64,000 nucleotides of DNA from Strongylocentrotus purpuratus (GCF_000002235.5 NW_022145526.1:1373001-1437000); one strand, 5' to 3'; counted from the stretch's first letter, positions 22,201 to 32,290 are shown. Translations and numbers: made by a program. Notes: generated by a model from the letters alone, not told the origin.

Positions 22201-25200
22201 TTTTGGGGTCTCCTTTTAGTTGTACTATATGTGTATTGTGGTTGTGTCTGTATTAAATTATGAAGAACAAAAAACAGGCTACATGTAGGTCATTGAAAAT
22301 GCTGTTCATATAACTAAAGGCGTTCATATGAAATAGCACACTCTTTCTGTACATTTTGTGTAAAATGGCAACATGAATTCCAATACCGATTGCGTTGTTT
22401 CTATTGTCTTACATTGCGTGCATACTGTAGGTGGGCTGTAATAGAGAGGGCCATAGATCAATGTAAGACTTGTTTTGTCATTCATCTAAATATCCCCTAA
22501 TTACACCCCCTCCCCCTTGCCCCTTCCTTGAAAATGGTATAGAAAACTTGTAGCACATGTATCTATTGCAAATTCAGTTAATAATAACTGATAGAAATTC
22601 TGTTCACGAACATATTATTTCACCATGCGCTTTTAATCCATTTTAAATTGCAAAGTGGTTTTCTGTTTCATGGCAACACATATTCATGTCAGGAATAAAA
22701 CATGCAAATCTGAGAAATTATTCAGTGTAATTTCTGATGCAAGCTTGAATAACAGTTCCCCCTCCCCCCTGCCACCCGAAAAATAAAAATCACTGAACAG
22801 CTTGAAACCATATAGATTGTTAGAATCACAGGAAAGTTAACATAGTAAAGTAGTATTTGTAGTCTATTGTCATTCTTTTTTTAGTATATGGGCAACATTG
22901 CACCTTTTTATTGATCAATCTCCTTTTCATTCTTGTAATCCATATACATTTATTGTATCCATGATAATCGATTGTTATGTTCCTGTATGTTAACCATTCT
23001 TGCTCATGTAATGAACATTATAAAGTGATGATATATTACCTTTGCCACCTGCTTTCGCCAATTTACCGGACATTCCGCTCTTTCATTTGTATCTGAACAA
23101 GGCTTACTCATATTTTACATCACTTACCTTCTCTTTTATTCATTATTTGCTACTAGTCATTTGCTATTCTTTTTTTATCCTTAATTTTTTCATTCGCCTT
23201 TGCTTCATTCTTTGCTTGTACGTAGATCAAAAGTTTAAACATTTTAATTATCTTTAATTTCGAATGTAATCTTCTGGAAATATTTAATGGAAACACAGTA
23301 CATGTACATGTTTGTGTATTAAAATAAAATATTAATTCTTCGTTTGAATAGAAATGGGTACTTGATGAAAAAAATGGTGGACTCAAAAGTAAGTTTCATG
23401 ATCATCCTTTGAAGGACAAAAATGGACACTGTGGGGTTGGAAAGATATGGATCTTTATGTTTTCTTTCTTTTTCTTTTTCTCTTCTCTTCTCTTCTCTTC
23501 GATTTGATTTGATTTGATTTGACCAGAGTTCAAATATGAGCTTTTTAATAACATTTTAGTCTTGGCTTTTTTTCACCTTCTATCTTAAAGGCACACTGTC
23601 CTACTTGTAGCTACTTACTCTCTCTATATAGAAAACTTCCCCAATCGGTGCCTGTTGGTCCCCCATGATCCTCTTTTTCTTATGTTAAATGAGAGCTGAG
23701 TTAATGAGATAGCCACCTGTCACAGTGACCTCGCTGGCTCGCTGGGTGGTCTAATCCCTTCTGGCTGTAGTAGTAAAGTCTGCCTTTAATACTTCTTTTT
23801 ATTCAGAAAAATTTACCATGTACATGTTTTCATTTTGTAACTTCTATCTAAATACATGTATGCTTTGCTTTCATACCTCAGTCACACCTAAAAGATCAAC
23901 ACCAGGTCGAACAAAAATGACATGAACCTTAAAGGAAAAAAATCGTTTGGATTATGTCTGGAGTTAGGTCGGCAGTGTGATCATGCTTCTATACATCATG
24001 TATACACAGACAATCGCTTCCTTTCCATTGCTTTGCTTCCTCATTTGCATATCTAGGTGACGAGAGCCAATCAGACAGTCCTGTGCAGGGAAGCCCCTCC
24101 CATTCACCCTCTCCATACCCCGCCTCCATCCATCATCATCATCAAATTGGCTCACATCATAGCTCTTACCCATCTAGCTCTGTTGTAGTTAGTGCAGGTA
24201 GGAATTCACTTTTCACCCCTATTCTATGCTAATGGAAGAGTCCATTGCTATCTTCTCTCATGATATATTGGAATGCTACATTTCTTTTTAGGGGTGTGAT
24301 AAGTTTTTTGCTAGGCCATCTATATTCTAGCTCTGTTCACTTTTCTCCCCTATTCTGTGCAAATGGGAGATTCCATTGCTATCTTCTCTCATGATATATT
24401 GGAATGCTACATTTCATTTTAGGGGTGTGATTAGTTTTTTGTTAGTCCAGATCTACATTCTAGCTCTGTTGTAGTTAGTGCAGGTAGGAATTCATTTTTC
24501 TCCCCATTCCGTGCAAATGGGAGATTCCATTGCTATCCTCTCTCATGATTTATTGGAATGCTACATTTCATTTTAGGGGTGTGATTTGTGTTCAGTACAT
24601 CAAGCTCTATAGTATTTAGTGCAGGTAGAAATTCACTTTTCTCCCCTATTCTATGCAAATGGGAGATTCCGTTGCTATCTTCTCTCATTATATTGGAATG
24701 CTACATTTTTATTGTAGGGGTGTAATATTATTTTAGTCAGTCTTTCTTCATCTGTATTGGTGGAGCTTGAATTCAATTTTAACCCCTATTCTCTGTAAAA
24801 AGAACATTTCATTGCTATCTTTTCTCATAATATTCTTAAATGCTACATTTCATTTCATTTCTTTTTTGTTTATCTAGCTCTGTAGTCGATGTTTCAAGAT
24901 CTTTTGTGTCCCTTATTTTATATAGATGACATACCGGTATTCCTATGCTTTTGTCTCTTTAATACATAATGTTGAATGCTACATTTCATATTAGGGGTTC
25001 ACTTTCTTTTTCTTTGTTTCTTTTTAAAATATTTATTTCATCATGATTTGTAGTTGTTAATGTAGTACAAACGAGAATTCATTTCTCTCAACTCCTTTAT
25101 TCTAGTAGAAATGATTCCATTGCTCTTTTCGTATTGAAAAGTACATGTGATTTGTTTTTATTAGTACAACAGGTTGCTTTGGTATCGTTTTAAAGTAGCT

Positions 25201-26016
25201 TGCATGTACAGCAAAACTGATTTTACCTTAAATTCTCCGGCACCAAATTTCTCAAGATTCAAAATTTATTATCCAGAGGTACATGTAAATACCAGTTAAA
25301 GGAATGCTATGCACCTCAAATATTATTTATCTCTTCAGATTTCATAGCAAGATTTTCTCATACTACTAATATTAACTCACATCTAAGTTTTATTTTTCAA
25401 TCATTCCTCATTTTCTACTCAAAAGCAATCATGGAATTTCCCACTCACAAGCACAGCCCCAGACCACAAACCGATTTGAATTTCTTTAGAATGTGACACA
25501 TTAAAGCTTACATCTAAAAGCATTCAATTATGGCCCTGATTTAACCAGTCCACCTTCTATAAAAAAAAACATGAAAACTGTCAAATGTACAAGGGGTTTG
25601 AAAAATATAGTCATTAACTTTATATATTAAAAAAAATACAGTTCAGAGCAAATGTCGGGTCAACATACAGAGTTAATGCCATCTCGCTATCATGTGTTCA
25701 GAGTCAGATGAGCCTTAACTCTGTGTGAAAGTATATGAGTTAACGCCCTTTTGGCTCCAAACAGACGATGGTTGTAACTTAGTAGAAGACTGTCATTGCT
25801 TTTTGGAACATGCAAGGTGGTTGTGGCTTGTTACTTTCATTTTAAACACTCGATGCTTCCCTCCAGATCTAATCAACTTACACACCCCTATTTCTTCCTC
25901 CAGGTGGTGATGCCCACAACAGCTCCTCCCCTCACCCCTACCAGTCAGGCTACCACCAACAGGGAGGTTACACTCATGGAGCAGGGGACATCTACCAGCA
26001 GGTCTACCAAGGATGA
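10071..26016 (+). CDS. A1CF/RBM46/RBM47-family RNA-binding protein, 3' part of the gene
   Basis: Proposed exons: 10071-10245, 11005-11200, 12059-12221, 13160-13243, 14543-14641, 15415-15544, 24057-24197, 25904-26016, with alternative duplicated exons 18982-19065, 20380-20478 and 21253-21382. All junctions use GT/AG and the phases agree. The order is RRM3 ([17 protein letters not shown]), linker [15 protein letters not shown], a Gln run, an RGG-type Gly/Arg region, the [14 protein letters not shown] motif, a DND1-type dsRNA-binding-like module ([12 protein letters not shown] to GVPVDG), then a Ser/His/Gly/Tyr-rich tail. This order matches human A1CF, a nuclear/cytoplasmic cofactor of APOBEC1 mRNA editing; RBM46 and RBM47 share it. 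Human A1CF has two more RRMs upstream; none is seen here. The role in an animal without known APOBEC1 is open. Family assignment is firm; the exact orthologue is not. Confidence 0.88.
10331..10465. repeat. short interspersed repeat with AAT microsatellite
   Basis: An (AAT)n run followed by TATTTATATAGCGCACATATCC and GTGCTCAAAGCGCTC is a dispersed repeat type common in marine invertebrate genomes. A distantly similar (AAT)n plus AGGCGCTTAATACAGG unit lies at 52379. It is in an intron of the A1CF-like gene and has no coding capacity. Confidence 0.5.
11005..11200 (+). CDS. A1CF-like exon: end of RRM3, linker and Gln run
   Basis: The acceptor AATACAG|AT completes the codon split at 10245 (phase 1), and the donor CCAAT|GTAAG leaves phase 2. 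The exon encodes [17 protein letters not shown], the last strand of RRM3 plus the family-typical AKPVDK linker, then [12 protein letters not shown] six-Gln run and a Ser/Tyr/Pro-rich stretch ([14 protein letters not shown]) follow. The CAG repeat (11131-11146) could vary in length. Confidence 0.9.
11323..11393 (+). repeat. two 40-bp direct repeats
   Basis: TAGGCAGGCTGCAATATACA plus ATGTAGGTTACC occurs twice in tandem, starting at 11323 and 11363. This is a small intronic duplication, in line with the many tandem duplications in this gene. Confidence 0.8.
11490..11685 (+). mobile_element. TTAA-flanked MITE (piggyBac-like ends), copy 1
   Basis: The ends AGCCCCACTGCA and TGCAGAGGGGCT form inverted repeats bounded by TTAA on both sides. 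The interior contains CCCCCATGATCC and TTCTTATGTTAATTGAGAGC. The same element occurs inverted at 16140 and, more diverged, forward at 17739, and again in the second half of the 5.8 kb duplication. TTAA target use is the hallmark of piggyBac-type elements. No transposase is present. Confidence 0.75.
11857..11960 (+). pseudogene. decayed tandem copy of the Gly/Arg-rich exon
   Basis: The text ATGGGTATGGGTGG...GGATGCAACG...TCACCGATCC parallels the functional exon at 12059, about 203 bp downstream. Its splice acceptor is changed (CTTGG in place of CCTAGG), and the RGG coding pattern is broken into ...GGTACCGAAGGTCATGG. This is the third exon of the gene with a decayed copy just upstream. Confidence 0.8.
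12059..12221 (+). CDS. A1CF-like exon: Gly/Arg-rich (RGG-type) region
   Basis: Acceptor CTCCTAG|G completes the codon from 11200 (phase 2). The donor is CAGGAG|GTACAA, phase 0. The exon encodes [20 protein letters not shown], then [20 protein letters not shown] and [13 protein letters not shown]. It corresponds to the Gly/Arg segment of human A1CF just before the DLLPGMEL motif. RGG-like runs usually bind RNA and are methylated. The left breakpoint of the 5.8 kb tandem duplication lies inside this exon at about 12137. Confidence 0.88.
13160..13243 (+). CDS. A1CF-like exon: DLLPGMEL motif, copy 1
   Basis: Acceptor GCTCCAG|CCA, donor ATTCAG|GTATAC; 84 nt, phase 0 to 0. It encodes [18 protein letters not shown] then [10 protein letters not shown], very close to the [14 protein letters not shown] segment of vertebrate A1CF. 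A second copy lies at 18982-19065 and differs by two residues. Confidence 0.92.
14543..14641 (+). CDS. A1CF-like exon: DND1-type dsRNA-binding-like module, first half, copy 1
   Basis: Acceptor TTTTTAG|GTC, donor TATAAG|GTAAGA; 99 nt, phase 0 to 0. It encodes [20 protein letters not shown] and ends SEVQLFIYK. This matches the pattern of an LEE(I/L)C-(R/Q)KN-WG start and a (Q/L)FLYK end in A1CF. The second copy at 20380-20478 is identical at the nucleotide level as far as I can read. Confidence 0.92.
14995..15313 (+). pseudogene. two decayed tandem copies of the VTVPGL exon, unit 1
   Basis: At 15207, after a CTTTAG acceptor, the reading [20 protein letters not shown] follows the functional exon at 15415. 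It then drifts to a stop with no donor. At about 14995 an older copy keeps GATGGCCTCACACCCCAG and CAGGCAAAGAA but has no acceptor. Spacing between members is about 208-212 bp, with shared intron text (ATCAATCAAT, CTCATC, TTCCTC). The second duplication unit repeats both at about 20833-21151. Confidence 0.82.
15415..15544 (+). CDS. A1CF-like exon: DND1-type module, second half, copy 1
   Basis: Acceptor CTTTAG|GTG, donor GTCGATG|GTAAG; 130 nt, phase 0 to 1. It encodes [20 protein letters not shown], then [20 protein letters not shown], matching the A1CF C-terminal module (VTIPALA...EAKTYAAEYTLQTLGIPTDG pattern). Phase 1 at its end fits the Ser-rich exon at 24057. It does not fit the phase-0 duplicated exon at 18982. 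Confidence 0.92.
16140..16331 (-). mobile_element. TTAA-flanked MITE, copy 2 (inverted)
   Basis: The same family as 11490-11685 in reverse orientation: TTAAAGCCCGTCTGCA on the left, TGCAGAGGGGCTTTAA on the right, and an interior that is the reverse complement of the first copy. It is repeated in the second duplication unit at about 21979-22170. Confidence 0.75.
17739..17943 (+). mobile_element. TTAA-flanked MITE, copy 3, at the duplication border
   Basis: TTAAAGGCACACTGTCC on the left and GTCTGCCTTTAA on the right, with the family interior CCCCCATGATCC and TTCTTATGTTAAATGAGAGC. The tandem-duplication junction follows about 14 bp after the right TTAA. The second-unit copy is at 23585-23789. 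Confidence 0.75.
17958..18052 (+). pseudogene. truncated Gly/Arg exon lacking its acceptor
   Basis: Only the 3' part of the Gly/Arg exon ([18 protein letters not shown]...) is present, joined to a poly-T stretch at the duplication junction. It keeps its donor but has no matching acceptor, so it should not be spliced in as a normal exon. One residue differs from the complete exon (RYD to RYV). Confidence 0.85.
18982..19065 (+). CDS. A1CF-like exon: DLLPGMEL motif, copy 2
   Basis: Both splice sites and the 84-nt length are kept. Compared with copy 1, GMELTP reads GMESTP and VTIKP reads VTLKP. The first change falls in the most conserved motif of the segment, which suggests relaxed constraint on this copy or allelic variation. 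Confidence 0.8.
20380..20478 (+). CDS. A1CF-like exon: DND1-type module, first half, copy 2
   Basis: Splice sites and coding sequence are unchanged relative to 14543-14641. It is usable as a mutually exclusive alternative to copy 1 because both exons are phase 0 at each end. Confidence 0.85.
20833..21151 (+). pseudogene. two decayed tandem copies of the VTVPGL exon, unit 2
   Basis: The counterpart of 14995-15313 in the second duplication unit. The copies carry the same decay, so the exon satellites had already formed and decayed before the 5.8 kb duplication. Confidence 0.8.
21253..21382 (+). CDS. A1CF-like exon: DND1-type module, second half, copy 2
   Basis: It has the same 130 nt, phases and splice sites as 15415-15544. 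One coding difference stands out: PQKLHQ in copy 1 reads PQKLCQ here. This copy is the nearest in-phase partner for the exon at 24057. Confidence 0.87.
24057..24197 (+). CDS. A1CF-like exon: Ser/Pro/His-rich linker
   Basis: Acceptor ATCTAG|GTG, donor GTGCAG|GTAGG; 141 nt, phase 1 to 1. It encodes [20 protein letters not shown], then a four-His run and [13 protein letters not shown]. It is low-complexity and probably disordered. The 3' end and the following intron are the seed of a degenerate tandem array downstream. Confidence 0.82.
24178..25140 (+). repeat. degenerate tandem array seeded on an exon 3' end
   Basis: About six or seven units of roughly 130-190 bp repeat the exon end and donor (TAGCTCTGTTGTAGTTAGTG, CAG|GTAGG) followed by intron text (TTCCATTGCTATCTTCTCTC, GGAATGCTACATTTC, AGGGGTGTGAT). 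The clearest units start near 24178, 24330, 24463 and 24607; later ones fade towards 25140. Several units keep a donor-like CAGGTAG (near 24489 and 24622). Confidence 0.85.
25904..26016 (+). CDS. A1CF-like terminal coding exon
   Basis: Acceptor CCTCCAG|GTG in phase 1. It encodes [20 protein letters not shown] then [16 protein letters not shown] and a TGA at 26014-26016. The Tyr/Gly/Gln/His-rich composition continues from the previous exon, which supports the join. Confidence 0.82.
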
Positions 26017-29000
26017 GGGACCAAACCACGCTGCTAATTCATCCCCTGACGTACTACTACGCACCTCACTATCCTTATCTTTTCCAATTTTTTTCGATCG
26101 ACTGATGTTTCGTGATTTCTCGATATTTTCCTTTATGTTGTTGTCTGTTGTATAATCTTTCTCATAGATATTTCAAGATAAATCTTTTGTGTTTAGATAT
26201 TGAGTTTACAATTTATATATCAAAAGTTTGAGTTTTAGTTATTTCATGAAATTTTTGTGTTTAGATAGAGTTTATGATTTTTATCAACTTAATGATTTTT
26301 TTTTTCTTCAAACAAGTTTCATATATACAACTCACATTGCCTAGGCAAAAAGCCTTTGAACAAAAGCATGACAAAAGGCAAAAACTACATATTTACATTA
26401 AGCAATATGGGGGAGATATATTTTCTGACTAGTTTTATTCAGAATATTGCTCATACATGTAGCTAGAACATTGGTTTCTAGACCAACACCTTTTTTCTGT
26501 AATCTGCTTCAGAACACAATGTTAGCAGTCTTTTTCTAACAAAAAAAGGTGTTCATATCCTTCCTATTTTGAGAAAGTTTAGGCATTCTATTGCCGTGAA
26601 TGACATTCCTACAAGTACAGTGACATTTTTCTTTCTTTGTGATATTGTGCAAAAATATCAGATAAAATGCTTTTTGTGATATTCTGTCTTTCTAAGTTGT
26701 CTTTCAAGCTGTTAGAGAAATCTGTGTCTTTCAAAATGACAGATATTTGTTCAGATATAGTTTCTATATAACCCGAGCTTCTTCGAGTTAGAAGTATGTT
26801 CTCCTTTTACCCAAAATATTCCTTTGCCAGTCAGTGTACGGTGAAATTGTATAGGTTAAAGACCCATGAAAAAGGATAAGTTTAGGTTTTTAAATATATC
26901 GCACATGTGTACTTTCGCCCATTAAAGCACAATAAGAGACAACATTGTCTATTTGACAATAGGAGCTGTTACATCTTTAGTTATGCACAACTTGGATTGG
27001 TTTAAAAGCAGTTGTTTTCTTTCTATCACACTTGCGCCCTTTTGCCCGATAAAATCAAGCTGGTCATAGCAATCTGTTTAAGACATCTTAACTAAAATAC
27101 TTTATTGCTAAAATTGATCGAAGAAAAGCCAATTTTTTGTTTTCTTTTGTTCATTTAAACAGAAAATGATACATTGTTTAACATTTCATCGATGATAAAA
27201 TAGATTATTCATCCAAGATCACCTTCATGACATTTGCTTGCAATTATATTTTCATAATTTGCTTTATGTATTTAGACTTCAGATCATGATGTAATGCAGA
27301 TGAAAGCTATACCTTCTATTTGCTTATTTTCATGAAATTCATCAAGCATAAAACTGCGAGAACACTTGAAAAGCCCAGGAAAACACATTTAAATCGTTTC
27401 TTTTGAATAAGTTGCACTTTGATAAAACAGGTCAGAGAAAGAATGAATTTAAAAAAAGAGATGTGTAAAAAGAGTTATTTTTGGTGTTATTTAATAAACA
27501 TATCTATGCACTGTTTGATTCACCCTATTTTTCTCTATTTAACAAAAACCAATTGAAAATGTTTCCAAAACTGAAAACAATCCCAACTCTCACCAATTTG
27601 GGAGTTTTTACCTGTTTAATAGTACAGTTCGTGTTGATAATTAAAAGTTATAAAGCATCAATGAGGTGAATTTCACAAGTTTTATTGCGGTTTTAATTAG
27701 AGAGCATTTTCAAGTGTTCGTGTTTTATCTGGAAATTCAGCAGCTAAGGTTTTATCATCATGTAGATAGCGTTCTGATGTACTTTTAATGTAGTCCTAAG
27801 TCATATTTTATCATTCCTTTAATTCTTCTTTTATTCTACTTAAGCAGAGTTTTCAATTTGTTGAACGAATTGAACAACTTAGATTTTAAAGAAAATTCAT
27901 TGATGTACATATATCGCACTCATTGTCATCTACATGTATATTAATGTTTCGGTGTTTTGCCCATAGCCCAAATTTATTGATAGATCTTTCACAGCATAAT
28001 TCTGTGTTTCTAAAGTTTAAAGAAATCATTAGATATCCAGTTTAAGTCACAAGTAAACCATTTGACCCTTCGCTAATAAAAATCATTCCCTGAAGATACT
28101 TTAGAAAAATTGAAAGTTTTGTTGTTGTTTACTCTTGCCTTTTGTAAAGACAGAAGAAATTGAACAAAATTTAGGATGAATTCAGTGTAAATGAAGATTA
28201 ATTTAAGGTTGAAAAGTTTGGTATGAATTTTTTTAAGACCCAATATTAAAGTAATAGCAGAATCTATTTATTCATGTTATTAAGTGCCTTTTAATGAGAT
28301 ATACGTGCCATATCATATGAGGAGGAAAAAGGGTCCTTAGTTACTGCCTTATTGTATGAAACAATTAAACAATGTGTTTAAAAAGTTTGCAGTAATTAGC
28401 ACAGCAAATTTCAAGAGCAGAGTTGAGAAAAGACCAACTTTTGTTTTGTTTATGGTACTTCAAAATAGCAACAGATTGAGTTTATCAAACAATGGTTCTG
28501 TGTTTTTTTTCCCTTGTAACATTGGTAACATTGGTGTGTCTATTTGAACGGGTTTGATATTTGCCAAAAATGTACACTGTGTGTGTTTTATACAGTACTC
28601 GCCTCAAACGCTCTCTTTCTCCACCAACTTAAGGAGAAAAGATGCTGTATATGCCCTTTTGTATTCAAGTTGGACAGTTTTTGTATTCAGGTTTGCAATC
28701 GGCTTTCAGCTGCCAAATTACGCATAGCATTATTTGTAAACCTAGCTTTTTCAGAAAAGATCTAAACCACCGGAGAGTTAATTCATTATTATACAACGTC
28801 CATTTGAGGAGGTTGGATATGGAATTCCTATAAACATCAGGATGCCGTCCCTGTGTATTGCAATTAAGAAATCTATTTCAGGCTTTGCAATATCTTCTAG
28901 ACTCGAGTTTGAACAAAAAAGAATTTGTTAGTTTCCAATCTGATGTGGGATATTCTGATGCATTGTGGAGAGGAAGCCAGTACGCAGACAAACAGACATA

Positions 29001-29568
29001 ACTACAAATCATAAACTCCTGCTACATGTTCTTAGAAATACCCTATCTGGCAAGTACCTAACTCAAATCATATGTTGACAGCTTAAAAGAGCATCATTTT
29101 GATGTGGTAGTTAATGCCATTTTCACTATCAGCAGATAATTAATACTCACCTGTTGCAGCCCTGTAATATTATTAAAATGTGATGAATTTAACCCAAAAT
29201 TAATCAAGTCTGACTATTTGTTTATAACCCATTGACTTCCTCTAAGAAAGTAATTACTTTTTCAGTAACAGAACAATTTTAAAGTCAAAGTTGAATTCCC
29301 TTTATCAATTAATTCCATGTAATGTAAGACTTTTAAATGTTAAGTAAAACAAAAAAATCACCAGTTTGCAAACTATTCATCGTAGAAATGTATGTGTTAT
29401 AATCCATCATTTTCATCATTTTAGGAAAATTAATTTGTGTAGCCTGCAGTGCCCGCACGTGGACATGTATTATGTTAAGTATATATCTTACTTTAAGGTT
29501 GTATTTTAAGAACAAAGAGCTTATATATGTGTATATTTACAGAGAAGTTTTAAACACACAATGTTCGA

Positions 29569-29700
29569 TAAGTCCCTGGTCTTCATTTGCAATTACACAA
29601 TCCATTGATGATGTTGCGTATGTTCTCTTTCATTTTGCCGTGTTCTGAAAATTGATGTAAATTTTGGCTCAGATTTCCGAAGGACGAGACCAGGGACTTA
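29569..29700. mobile_element. small MITE with 14-bp terminal inverted repeats
   Basis: TAAGTCCCTGGTCT at the left is matched by AGACCAGGGACTTA at the right, 132 bp apart, with no coding capacity between. It may use a TA target (TAAG...CTTA). The superfamily is uncertain. Confidence 0.6.
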
Positions 29701-30124
29701 TAACACAGTACAGGCCTAACTGGTCATATTGTCAAAAGAAATATTGTTTATTTTTTTTAATATGGTTCTAAGAACCTTTTTTATATGTTTTATTTTATAC
29801 CGTTGCACGAACCCCACCTACATGCGTCAACCGAAAGACGACAGAAAAATGAGAGAATATTTCTCAGGTCTATTTTTGTACTTTTTGTACAGCAATTCTA
29901 GCCAGAGTTAAAACAAAATCAGAATTTAAATACCTACAATCACTAGCTGGTATTATAAAGCCATGGAAATTTTCATAGCATTTAATGCATTATATAGCTT
30001 CACTGCACAAAACAGACAGACAAACCAGACAGACAGACAGACAAAACAGACAATTCTGAATAGCCTTAAAGGTTTTGAATGGAGAGCCGTGAATGGTTGA
30101 TTGTAGTTGGACAGGTAGTGGCTT

Positions 30125-30290
30125 AGCCAATCGAATTGCTTGTGAGATGCTAGTAGCTGTGTAGCCACCAAGTGAGTAAAGGTGGACCGTGATTGGCTGA
30201 TTGCCAGAGTTAGACCCACCAATCCCAAAGCTTGACTTACATTCCATGAAAAGCTGCCAAGGCTGAAAGGTGCTTTCTGATTGGCTGTGT
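30125..30290. promoter_or_regulatory. cluster of CCAAT boxes
   Basis: Four CCAAT pentamers occur within about 160 bp: AGCCAATCG at 30125, GTGATTGGCTG at about 30190, ACCAATCC at about 30218 and CTGATTGGCTG at about 30277. Some are inverted. NF-Y sites often cluster in promoters. No TATA box or gene start follows convincingly, so this is only a candidate. A palindromic element elsewhere in the window also contains CTGATTGGTT, so the motif may come from a repeat. Confidence 0.3.
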
Positions 30291-32034
30291 CTGAGAGGAG
30301 TTTTCCATTCTTCGCACACGACACTAAAAGAGTACCCTCTCTCTATATGCCACTAAGTATTATTTTCCATTGCAATGCAATATCTACTTGGGGCTATATA
30401 TTATGGTAGCCTCAATGTAACAGAATATGCAGGAAAAGAGGAAAGAAAAGTTGCTTTTTGATGATCAGAATATTGCATGAAAATCAGAGAGTAGTTATTA
30501 TGAACCTAAGATCAGAAACAGCTAAACATACCAAAGAATTTTACAAGTGCCAGTTGACCGAAAGGCATTTTATCTTTCGTTTTTTTTAATATGTCACAAG
30601 AATATGTATTTTTGAGTGTAATGTTTTTTTTCTATAATGTGCACAGAGTTTCAAGAATCGCAAAAAGGACATTATTTTCTTTCCATCTTACTCGTATGGG
30701 TTTCAATAGTACATGTATCCAGAGTTTTATCAATTGAATGATGTTTTACATTCTTTTTAAAGAAGAGAGAGGGGTGTAATTCATTCCCATTTTTAAGTAT
30801 TCTTTGAATAGTTGGTTTCATATTGAAATTCGACTCATAAGAATAAAAGCAGAAAAACAATTTCAAAATGTTTCTTCAAACTCTGTGCATTATACACCAA
30901 AGTATACTTCTATTCCATATAATAAAGTGCATACACAAAACTGTTTTAAATTTGAAACATATTTACCCAGCTTGTAAGTTAACAGTAATTTCTAAGCCTT
31001 ACTTTAAGTGAAAGTATCATATTTAAGAATTTTTAAGAACAATGTATACTGTTGAAAATTGTGTGTTTAATTCTTCGTAGATTTAAGATTTTTACATCAT
31101 CATAAGTGTTTTAATTCCATTTCTTCGAAAATATTGTATAATCGTTGTTTGTTTAAAGAGAATTTTCAAACAATTTTTAGCATATTTTTTATTTTTTGTT
31201 GAATCTTATTGCTCATTGCTTTGTAGTTACATGATTCATTGTCATTCTCTCATCTTTGAAATTAAAGAAAAAATGCAACTCAAAAACAAGTTCTTTTTGT
31301 TTAACAAGCCTTTTTCTTTTCTTAGTAGACCTAAAAAGGTTAACTTTTACAGTGGTGTCATGCTACCGTATCACTATATTTGTGTTTTGTGAGAGTGAGT
31401 GAAAGAGTAAGAATGAATGAGATGGAACAGGAGGGGAGAGAGGAATAGAAGAGGGAGGGCAAATGAAAGCAAATTTTAGAGGGAGGAAAGTAGAGAGGGA
31501 GAGCTGGGAATGAAAAAATATGTGGAGTGAGGGGAGAGGGGAGCATAAACAAGCATGCGTTACATGTAAATGAAGATGGTCATTCTTTTCTTTTGTTCAT
31601 ACACATTTTTATCTTTTATGAAAATTAAGGATCAGATACAAACTTAAATTTTCTTTCTTTCTCTAGTTACCTATCTTTCTCTCTCGCCTATCTGTAATAT
31701 CTCTTCTATCTCCCCTTTCTCTTTCTTTCTCTATCTCTGTCCCTCCTCTCTTGTTCCTCCTGTCTGTTCTCTCTTCCCCTCTCGTCTCTTCCCCCTCTCC
31801 ACAATGATATTTTTTCCGCATAATTTATTTCCAAACTGTTTTCTTCCACTCCTTGTACTATCTTTTCTATCATTCTATCTCGACTAACTCAAATTTTAAA
31901 AAATTCTGACATAAACATCTCAATTACTATTTTAAACAGGTTTATTTCTGTTGATTTTTAATACAAAGTATACTTACAAATTATTTACAAACAATGTAGC
32001 CCCAATCTTAAAAGAACAACAACCCTCTCCATCT

Positions 32035-32290
32035 ATGGGGGGCCATCGGTGCCATTATTATGTACAATACCTGTATAGTTGCCACGTTTTCGGCCAAAGT
32101 GCCATAAATGATGTAACTGTACAACTACATGTATGCAGCTGTCGAATAGCTGCATAGTTATACAGTTGTATAGTTTCCTGTGTTCTGATTGGTTAAAACT
32201 ATAAAACTATACAACTGTGCAACTATGCATCTATTCGATAGGCGTATAGTTGTATAGTTGTACATAATAATAGCACCAACGGCCCCCATA
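32035..32290. mobile_element. hairpin MITE, about 256 bp
   Basis: The left side (ATGGGGGGCCATCGGTGCCA, TTATTATGTACAA) is matched inverted on the right (TTGTACATAATAATAGCACC, GGCCCCCATA). Internal TATAGTTGTATAGTT-like units are also arranged symmetrically around CTGATTGGTTAAAACTAT. No coding capacity. Confidence 0.75.

Larger units (their letters stand above)
17958..23796 (+). repeat. 5.8 kb tandem duplication, second unit
   Basis: This begins inside the Gly/Arg exon (CGGCGGTGGTATGCG) with no acceptor before it, only a T run, and then repeats the first unit colinearly. It ends where first-unit text (CTTTAATACTT) passes into unique sequence (CTTTTTATTCAG). Small indels make it slightly longer than unit 1. 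It could be a recent true duplication or two haplotypes placed in series by the assembler. Confidence 0.93.
26017..32034 (+). other. AT-rich 3' region of the A1CF-like gene; likely long 3' UTR, no other gene seen
   Basis: About 6 kb with no convincing ORF. Several AATAAA candidates exist, for example at 30921-30926, so the 3' UTR could extend several kb, but its end cannot be fixed. Contents noted separately: a small MITE (29569-29700), a CCAAT-box cluster (30125-30290), a purine-rich tract (31380-31560) and a pyrimidine-rich tract (31650-31800). There is a (CAGA)n run at about 30010-30050. Confidence 0.5.
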
